64,000 nucleotides of DNA from assembly GCF_003943935.1 (NCBI RefSeq), contig NZ_RJOB01000001.1:174395-238394 (forward strand), written 5' to 3'. Shown here piece after piece: positions 53,723-61,100 of the stretch. Made by a program: the position numbers and the translations under genes. The first letter of the stretch is position 1; the number at the start of each line of letters is the position of its first letter. The DNA is from Streptococcus mitis. Its GTDB lineage: Bacteria; Bacillota; Bacilli; Lactobacillales; Streptococcaceae. A model generated the notes under the pieces. That model searched no databases and had not been told where the DNA came from. It was given only the letters and a program-made list of their open reading frames with translations.

Positions 53723-54103
53723 TTATCCAATCTCTGCGATGACTTCGATTTCGACTTTTACATCACGAGGAAGACGAGCTACCTCTACTGCTGAACGAGC
53801 TGGAAATTCCTCTTTAAAGGCCGTTTGGTAAACCTCATTAAAAGGAACAAAGTCGTTCATATCGCTCAAGAAGCAAGTTGTTTTGACAACATGGTCAAAG
53901 TCTGTTCCTGCTTCTGCCAAAATAGCACCGATGTTTTTCAAGACTTGTTCTGTCTGTTCTTGGATCGTTTCTCCAACGATTTCCCCAGTTTCAGGAGATA
54001 GGGGAACTTGACCGCTAGCAAACAAAAGGTTGCCAACGATTTTTCCTTGAACATATGGTCCGATAGCCTTTGGGGCCTTATCTGTATGAATTGTTTTTGC
54101 CAT
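53723..54103 (-). CDS. ridA: RidA family reactive enamine/imine deaminase
   Basis: A 126-residue YjgF/YER057c/UK114 protein that hydrolyses reactive 2-aminoacrylate and related imines. Typical segments are KAPKAIGPYVQGKIVG, FASGQVPLSPETGEIV and FPARSAVEVARLPRDVKVEIEVIA, with the substrate-binding Arg in FPARSAVEV. It lies between engB and rapZ on the same strand, 10 bases from engB. Confidence 0.95.
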   Translation of the reverse strand: MAKTIHTDKAPKAIGPYVQGKIVGNLLFASGQVPLSPETGEIVGETIQEQTEQVLKNIGAILAEAGTDFDHVVKTTCFLSDMNDFVPFNEVYQTAFKEEFPARSAVEVARLPRDVKVEIEVIAEIG

Positions 54104-54113
54104 TTTCTTTTCC

Positions 54114-54701
54114 TCACAATTTTTCTAAGATTGCATCCCAAGCCTCATCCATCCCTGCCTTGCTGACAGATGAAAAGAGGATAAAGTCGTCACTTGGGTC
54201 AAAGTTTAATTTCTTTTTGATTGCTGATTCGTGCTTGTTCCATTTACCACGAGGAATCTTGTCCGCCTTGGTCGCAACGATGATGACCGGAATCTCATAG
54301 TACTTGAGAAATTCGTACATCTGCACATCATCTGCTGATGGATCATGACGGAGGTCAACTAGACTGACAACCGCACGAAGATTTTCCCGAGTCGTTAGAT
54401 ACTCTTCAATCATGCGCCCCCACTTTTCACGTTCCTTTTTAGAAACACGGGCATAACCATAACCAGGTACATCCACAAAGCGCATCTTGTCATCAATGTT
54501 AAAGAAGTTGAGTAACTGGGTTTTACCAGGTTTCCCTGATGTACGAGCCAGATTCTTACGGTTCAGCATGGTGTTGATAAAGCTAGACTTGCCAACATTG
54601 GAACGCCCTGCTAGGGCAATCTCTGGTAGTTCATCCTGCGGATAGTGGGATTTATTCGCCGCACTGAGCAAGATTTCAGCATTGTGTGTATTGATTTCCA
54701 T
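54114..54701 (-). CDS. engB: Ribosome-biogenesis GTPase EngB/YsxC
   Basis: A 195-residue GTPase needed for assembly of the large ribosomal subunit. G-motifs seen: G1 [11 protein letters not shown]3 DVPGYGYA and G4 TKADKIP. The frame begins at a GTG (54707), but GAGGTGACT lies before the ATG at 54701, which gives the usual [10 protein letters not shown] start. It is 8 bases downstream of clpX, a conserved pair. Confidence 0.95.
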   Translation of the reverse strand: MEINTHNAEILLSAANKSHYPQDELPEIALAGRSNVGKSSFINTMLNRKNLARTSGKPGKTQLLNFFNIDDKMRFVDVPGYGYARVSKKEREKWGRMIEEYLTTRENLRAVVSLVDLRHDPSADDVQMYEFLKYYEIPVIIVATKADKIPRGKWNKHESAIKKKLNFDPSDDFILFSSVSKAGMDEAWDAILEKL

Positions 54702-54709
54702 AGTCACCT

Positions 54710-55942
54710 CTAGGCTGTTTCTAGGATTGGTTTATTCGTTCCATCGACAGCTTCTTTTGTGATGCGGACCAATTTCACATTTTCCTGACTCGGTACTTCA
54801 AACATGACGTCCAACATGGTTTCTTCGATGATCGAGCGAAGACCACGCGCCCCAGTCTTCCGTTCGATGGCCTTATTGGCAATTTCCTGAAGGGCTTCAT
54901 CATCAAATTCCAACTCAACATCATCATAAGAAAGCAAGGTTTGGTATTGTTTCACCAAGGCATTTCTTGGTTCTTTCAAGATGCGAACCAAGTCATCAAC
55001 CGTCAATTGTTCAAGAGCTGCAAAGACAGGCAAACGTCCAATCAACTCAGGGATAATCCCGAATTTTTGAATATCTTCTGCGATGATTTCTTGCATGTAA
55101 GAGCTGTTTTCGTCAATCGCCTTGTTATTTTGACCAAAACCGATAACCTTTTCACCCAGACGTTGTTTGACGATTTCTTCGATGCCATCAAAAGCACCAC
55201 CCACAATGAAGAGAATATTTTTGGTATCCACTTGAATCATCTCTTGTTGTGGATGTTTACGTCCACCTTGAGGCGGTACGCTGGCAACAGTTCCTTCGAT
55301 AATCTTGAGAAGGGCTTGTTGCACCCCTTCACCAGAAACGTCACGTGTTATCGATACGTTCTCGCTCTTCTTAGCAATCTTGTCAATTTCATCCACGTAG
55401 ATAATCCCGCGCTCTGCACGTTCGATGTTAAAGTCAGCAGCCTGCAAGAGTTTGAGGAGGATATTTTCCACGTCCTCACCCACATAACCAGCCTCAGTAA
55501 GAGCAGTCGCATCTGCAATAGCAAAAGGCACATTCAAGCTCTTAGCCAAGGTCTGAGCAAGGAATGTTTTCCCTGAACCAGTTGGGCCAATCATCAATAT
55601 GTTTGACTTCTGCAAATCCACATCTTCTGACTCTTCACGCGTATCGTGAAAATTGATGCGTTTGTAGTGGTTGTAAACCGCCACAGCCAAGGCACGCTTG
55701 GCACGATCTTGACCGATTACATAGTGGTTCAAGATATGAAGAAGTTCGATTGGTTTTGGAACTTCAGACAAGTCTGCCAAGACTTCCTCAGCCAACTCCT
55801 CCCGAATGATTTCCTGGGCTAACTCCACACATTCATTACAGATAAAGGCGTTGTTGCCTGCGATTATTTTTTGTACTTCTTCTTGGCTTTTGCCACAAAA
55901 TGAGCAATAAACCATCATATCATTATTCCTAGTTGTAGGCAT
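54710..55942 (-). CDS. clpX: ATP-dependent Clp protease, ATP-binding subunit ClpX
   Basis: A 410-residue AAA+ unfoldase that feeds tagged or misfolded proteins to ClpP. The N-terminal zinc finger is complete (C13, C16, C35, C38). Walker A is [12 protein letters not shown] and Walker [11 protein letters not shown]. The pore loop region [11 protein letters not shown], an IGF-like loop at VIGFGQNN for ClpP docking, and sensor 2 ([11 protein letters not shown]) are visible. It is followed closely by engB. Confidence 0.97.
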   Translation of the reverse strand: MPTTRNNDMMVYCSFCGKSQEEVQKIIAGNNAFICNECVELAQEIIREELAEEVLADLSEVPKPIELLHILNHYVIGQDRAKRALAVAVYNHYKRINFHDTREESEDVDLQKSNILMIGPTGSGKTFLAQTLAKSLNVPFAIADATALTEAGYVGEDVENILLKLLQAADFNIERAERGIIYVDEIDKIAKKSENVSITRDVSGEGVQQALLKIIEGTVASVPPQGGRKHPQQEMIQVDTKNILFIVGGAFDGIEEIVKQRLGEKVIGFGQNNKAIDENSSYMQEIIAEDIQKFGIIPELIGRLPVFAALEQLTVDDLVRILKEPRNALVKQYQTLLSYDDVELEFDDEALQEIANKAIERKTGARGLRSIIEETMLDVMFEVPSQENVKLVRITKEAVDGTNKPILETA

Positions 55943-55988
55943 GATTTCCTTCCGTTCTATTCTATTCTATACTATACTATCATTCTAT

Positions 55989-56159
55989 CTAAAATAAGGT
56001 CATGTAAAAAGCATGGACACTATTGACCAAATTGGTAAAGGCATTTAACCAGAGCAGGACAGAAAGTCCATAGCGCTTTTTACGAAAAGCCTGTGCTCCT
56101 GCAAGCAAGCAGACCAAACACAGCATGGCTGTGAAAAAACCAAATATACTACGTTCCAT
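55989..56159 (-). CDS. Small membrane protein, 56 aa, between dfr and clpX
   Basis: A short frame starting [20 protein letters not shown] and ending HAFYMTLF. It has one hydrophobic helix at residues 5-23, a basic patch (FRKKRYG) and a second moderately hydrophobic stretch (LSVLLWLNAFTNLV). Its ATG overlaps the dfr stop (TAATG), so it is probably translated by coupling. A gene of this kind lies at the same place in pneumococcal genomes. Function unknown. Confidence 0.75.
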   Translation of the reverse strand: MERSIFGFFTAMLCLVCLLAGAQAFRKKRYGLSVLLWLNAFTNLVNSVHAFYMTLF

Positions 56160-56665
56160 TAGACTTCCTTTCTCTTGCGGTATTGGATGGTAAAATCATA
56201 AGGATTTTTCTCATCTTTGGTATAAGATTTGCTTGAAACCGTCTCAAAAAGAGACAAGTCAAACTCTTCAGGAAAATAGGTATCTCCTTCCACCCGAGCA
56301 TGAATTTGAGTAACAATCACTTCATCAAGGTAGGGTTCAAAAGCCTGAAAAATCTGCTTCCCACCGATAATATAGAGATTCTTGTCTTGACCCTGATACC
56401 AGTCAAGAACAGACTGGACATCCTGAAAAGTAACAACCTCGTCTATCTTTTCTTCTGGGTTACGAGTCAAAATCAGTGTCTCCCGTTTTGGAAGCAAGCG
56501 ACGTCCCATCCCATCAAAGGTCACACGCCCCATCAAGATAGCATGATTCAGAGTTGTTTCTTTGAAGTGTTGCAATTCTGCTGGTAAATACCAGGGCAGA
56601 CGATTGTCCTTACCAATCACACCCTCTTCATCCTGGGCCCAAATAGCTACGATTTTCTTAGTCAT
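56159..56665 (-). CDS. dfrA: Dihydrofolate reductase, chromosomal type
   Basis: A 168-residue enzyme reducing dihydrofolate to tetrahydrofolate with NADPH; the target of trimethoprim. Characteristic pieces are [44 protein letters not shown] and [13 protein letters not shown]. Position 100 is Ile, the wild-type residue at the site where pneumococcal resistance commonly shows Leu, so the allele looks trimethoprim-susceptible at this position (inference). Coupled to the 56-aa gene and then clpX. Confidence 0.96.
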   Translation of the reverse strand: MTKKIVAIWAQDEEGVIGKDNRLPWYLPAELQHFKETTLNHAILMGRVTFDGMGRRLLPKRETLILTRNPEEKIDEVVTFQDVQSVLDWYQGQDKNLYIIGGKQIFQAFEPYLDEVIVTQIHARVEGDTYFPEEFDLSLFETVSSKSYTKDEKNPYDFTIQYRKRKEV

Positions 56666-56744
56666 GCTTCCATCCTTTTCACTGATAGTACTATTTTATC
56701 AAAAAACTCGAAAAAAGACTGGTTTGGAATAGCTTATAAGATAG

Positions 56745-56775
56745 AAAAAATCTGTAAGAAATTTCCTACAGATTT
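56745..56775 (-). terminator. Intrinsic terminator of dpr
   Basis: Stem AATCTGTA / TACAGATT-type arms (AATCTGTAGGAAATTTCTTA on the minus strand) followed by six T residues, about 20 bases past the dpr stop. Confidence 0.85.
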
Positions 56776-56795
56776 ATATATATTACTATTATTTC

Positions 56796-57314
56796 TTACA
56801 AACCAGGTGCTTGTCCAAGTTCTGCTGCAAGCATCCAGACTGTTTTTTCAAGGTCAGCCTTAGCTCCAACAAAGATATCATTGGTTACATCATCGCCTTC
56901 TTTATCTGTCACATCCAAAGCTTCTTGGAAAAGCGTGATGAGGTAACGATAAATTTCAAGGACACGTTCCAAACTTTCTTCTACATTGCGGAACTCTCCA
57001 ACTTCTTCTTCGATTTCACTATTTTGAAGGAACTCTGTCAATGTAGAGAATGGGCTACCTCCGAGTGTAATCAATCGTTCGCTGATTTCATCTAAATGAC
57101 CATCAAGAGCTTCCATATACTCATCCATTTTTGGATGCCATACAAGGAAACCACGACCACGCATGTACCAGTGCACTTGGTGCAATGCCACATGGGCTAC
57201 ATACAAATCAGCAACAGCTTGATTCAATACTTCCTTTGTTTTTGCCAATGCTACTGGCGCTGTTTTTGTTAATGATGCTACATCTTTTACTGCTTCTTTT
57301 TTCAATTCTACCAT
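56796..57314 (-). CDS. dpr: Dpr/Dps-like ferritin, peroxide resistance protein
   Basis: A 172-residue Dps-family mini-ferritin, expected to form a dodecamer that stores iron and prevents hydroxyl-radical formation in a catalase-free organism. The ferroxidase ligands are in [19 protein letters not shown] and [13 protein letters not shown]. The frame opens at 57332, but GAGGTAAAGAAA precedes the ATG at 57314 ([12 protein letters not shown]), so I use that start. The promoter carries a perfect palindrome over its -10 region, consistent with repressor control. Single-gene unit with its own terminator. Confidence 0.94.
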   Translation of the reverse strand: MVELKKEAVKDVASLTKTAPVALAKTKEVLNQAVADLYVAHVALHQVHWYMRGRGFLVWHPKMDEYMEALDGHLDEISERLITLGGSPFSTLTEFLQNSEIEEEVGEFRNVEESLERVLEIYRYLITLFQEALDVTDKEGDDVTNDIFVGAKADLEKTVWMLAAELGQAPGL

Positions 57315-57364
57315 TTTCTTTACCTCATTCATTATTTTTTGTAACCACTTCTTAATGATTACTA

Positions 57365-57397
57365 CCTTAGTATACTACTAAGGAAAACAAATAGCAA
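57365..57397 (-). promoter_or_regulatory. dpr promoter with palindromic operator
   Basis: Minus-strand -35 TTGCTA (57392-57397), 17-base spacer, -10 TATACT (57369-57374). The -10 lies inside a perfect inverted repeat CCTTAGTA-TAC-TACTAAGG (57365-57383), a likely repressor site. It does not match the usual PerR box. Confidence 0.6.
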
Positions 57398-58164
57398 GTC
57401 AAATGAACCACATGAGAAAAGTTGCAATAGACTGATAATTTAAGAATTTTTTAGAGAATATTAGAGTCAATTTCATGTCTATTTTTTAATAAAGAAAAGA
57501 AAAAGAATATACAAACTTCTAGCAAACTGAATAAGAATTATTAAATTGTACAGTGTATTATTGAACTACGATATTTCTTAAATAGACTGTCAACAAAAAA
57601 TCTATTTTTATTTTATAGAAACTTAAAAGTAGGGGAAGTGTCTTCAACTACGACATTATCATCTTGATCAGCATCTTATACTCAATGAAAATCAAAGAGT
57701 AAACTAGGAAACTAGCCGAAGGCTGCTCAAAGTACATCTTTGGGGTTGTAGATAAAACTGACGAAGTCAGCTCAAAACACTGTTTTGAGGTTGTGGATAG
57801 AACTGACGAAGTCAGTAACCATACGCACGGCAAGACTACGTTGACGTGGTTTGAAGAGATTTTTGGAGAGTATTGACTCAGGAAACGAATACTAACAAAG
57901 TGTTAAACAGCACAAGAACGACCTTACCCCTCTTAAAATGAGGAACAAGGCCGTTACTTAATCTTTTTTTATTTCATCGTTCACTTGATAAAAAACTGTT
58001 TTCTTCTAGAGATTTCATTTTTAGGAAACTTTTTAGCTAATGCTTTTTCTCATCAGTCATTCCATGGCGCTCTTATCCATCACAGTCTCGATAGATATCA
58101 GATACTCATCACTTAAAAACTGAGAAAACTACCATAAAATTTAATTGAAGAAACATAAGATTCC
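57398..58164. other. Intergenic region between dpr and zmp genes
   Basis: No gene recognised. Contents: AT-rich sequence with no clear feature to 57676, a BOX element, an imperfect hairpin at 57917-57955 (AACGACCTT / AAGGCCGTT) that has a T run on the plus-strand side, and unremarkable AT-rich sequence to the protease stop. Confidence 0.6.
57677..57873 (-). repeat. BOX element with two boxB units (A-B-B-C)
   Basis: In the minus orientation the parts are boxA (ending near 57873, with ACGTGGTTTGAAGAGATTTT in plus reading), two boxB units sharing AACTGACGAAGTCAG (57748 and 57800 areas) and boxC (TATACTCAATGAAAATCAAA at 57677). The two boxB copies are not identical (the first has CATCTTTGGGGTTG, the second CACTGTTTTGAGGTTG). 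Confidence 0.88.
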
Positions 58165-61100
58165 TTATTTCTGAAATATAGACTGTCTGAAATCATCTGT
58201 CTCACGAAGATAAGCATTATATATCTTCTTCTTGAGCAGGTTGACCCAGCTAGCATCAACGCGGCTGGTAGCATTGGTAATGTTACCTACATCCTCTGCT
58301 ACTGCTTCATCCATCAGTTTCTGCATCTGTGCGTAAGAACGAATAGTTACTTTCTTAGTACTATTTGGATTTCTAAGTTCGTACTCAATAGTGATCGGCT
58401 TGAGCTTGGTCAGCTGATCAATCCGCTCCTTATACATAGCCTTCTTGAAAGCTACCCAAGAGTCATATTCGCCTTTAAATACATTTTCCAGGACTTTTTG
58501 GTCTGTCACTAGACCTACATCCCTTCCGGACCATCCGTCCCACGTTTTCTTACCTTCATCAAAGGCTTCCTTAGAGTACTTACCAGAAACATAAGGAACA
58601 AATCCTTCATGATATCCCTTAGCTGCCAGTAACTCATAAGCCGTACGTCGGAACATGACATCACCCGGCGCTCCATTTGGATTGCTCAAAGCTGAGTAGA
58701 TTGGTGAGAAGAGGCTGAGACTGAGGTAGCCATTTCGGCCATATTTCCCACTATCCTTGTTCTCCCGACGAGTGATCACATCATTTTCAATCAGAGAGTT
58801 AAAGGTCTTCAACTGCTTGATTTCTTCAGCAGTAAAGGTTCGTGTCTGGTTACCAGCATGGGTTTCCTTACCATACTTATCTGTAATGTAGTAATTTTCC
58901 ATCTTTCTGAACCACTGAAGCTTAGCATCATCACTCTGCTTAAGCATAGAAGTACCTTCTAAGTAATCGAGTGTATAGATCATATCAAACATACCATGAA
59001 CATAATGTTGCAAGTCTGCTGCATTTTGAACACGCTCTTTGAAATTATAGGTATGCATCCGTGTCTTAGAATCTTTATCCACCTTGAAGAGGGTATTAAG
59101 AGTAATAGTTGGCTCGTCAGGAGTTGGAGTAGATTGCAAGAGTCCTCGAGCATAGAGTTCAGCTCCCAGACCTTCACGACGACCATTTCCCTCAAAGTAG
59201 ATGCCGCCGTCAGAGTTATGGGTCATTTCATGCGTATAAACAGAGTTACCATAGTCTTCCAATAAACGAGCGGCGTCAAAGTGGGTTACACTTCCTGTAG
59301 CATAGGCATTGTAGCCCTTGCTTGGATACCACTTGCCTGCTGGTCCAAAGAACTCCTGCATAGCTAGCGATTTCTTATCATTAGCTGGAGCCCAATATCT
59401 TTGACCAGTACTATCTTTCATTAGGAATCCATCGTAAACTAGTACGGAACGGAAAAGCTTGTCCCTGCTTTCTGGACTTAGAATCTTGTACCAGAAATCA
59501 TAATGATCGCGCTGATACTCAGCTGATTTTCTAACTCTATCTTCTACGTATTCTACCAACTCTGCATCTGTCCTTACCTTACCATCGACAACATCTCTGT
59601 AACGATCATAAGCACCCATGGAGATGGTGGACATATTGGAGATAACATAGACACCCTTCTCACTCATAGTCAAGAGTGGTAGAAGCATGCCCTTATATTC
59701 CCAATTATCAGCAGTGATCTTATCATAAACGCCGACAGAATACTTACTCTTGCCTTCAGCTGTATCCTGAAGTTTTCTAGCCTCTGCTATATCTGACTTA
59801 GACTCTACGATATAAGCTTTTGTATTGGTCTTGAGCCATTCATTATTTGTCTTGTATGGCAAGAAGATTTGACGGTAATTTTCCAAATAATTGAAAAGTC
59901 CACGCTTACCAGTCGCTTCAGAGAGCGAAGCATCATAAGCTAAATGATTGTTCTTAGCTTTAAGATTATTCATTCCTGACTGACCTAGTGAAATAATGGT
60001 ATCTATCGTTGAAGCACTATGATTTCCAAAGAAATCAAACTTATAAGCAGATAAATCTTTGACATTAATATTATCATAATTAATATTATACCAACGGTTA
60101 AGATAGGTAAGCCCAAGCAAGAAGGCTTCCTTATTGGCTGTAATCTTATGAGCTACATAGTCAGCCACAACATTGCCTTCAGTATTGATTGACTTATCCA
60201 TAGCCAGAACTTTGCGTAACTCTTCTGAGAGCTTGGTCTTGACTTGTTCAAAGGATGTATCAAGATAAAGATCATCCAAGGAAGTGTCAGCATTTACACC
60301 TAAAACAGTTCGCATGGCTGGTGAGTCAAGAACTACCTTATTCAACTCTGGCAGTACTTGATTCAGAACTCTGCTATAGTCTGATAAGAAAGCTTCAGGT
60401 GTATAAAGGAGATCTAAGCCATTTACACTGTATTCTGCAATTGCTTGGTTCTTAAACTCTCCTTTATAAGTCAAATTCAAGTAATCAACCGTATTATCCT
60501 CGAAGTGTAACATCAAACGGTCAATAGATGCCTTATTAGTATTAATATCAGTGATAATCTGGTCACCTTTCATCGGAACAACATCCAACAAATATTCTGT
60601 ATTGAGCTTATGATGATCTGGGAGTTTATTTCCATAGCTAATGATTGTCTCCTTGTTATAGAACGGAAGGAGTTTTTCCATATTGGAATAAGCTATCAAA
60701 CGATTTTCTCGAGCATTCTTCTCTTGAGCATAGTTAACAGAATAAAGGTTAAGATTCGTGTCTTCTAGATTTGTCGTAATATCTAAACTAGCTAGCTTCT
60801 CTTCTGCCTCGTTCAGAGTCAGTGTTGAAGTGACAAACTTGTCATTTTCCAGCGTTTGATTCCCTTCAACGACATAAGCTTCCGTAATACGGTCATTATT
60901 GTAAGCTTGATCTCCAGAAATACTATAAACATTCGTACCACTAATATTACTGATAACATTGTCAACCAAGCCATTGAAGTAATTGGATCCTACGATACCG
61001 CCAATCTGACCATTCTTAGTAGTATTTTGAATCTTTCCAGTTACATAAGAACGACTGATACGGGCATTGTTCTCCAAACGACCGACCAAACCGCCGAATC

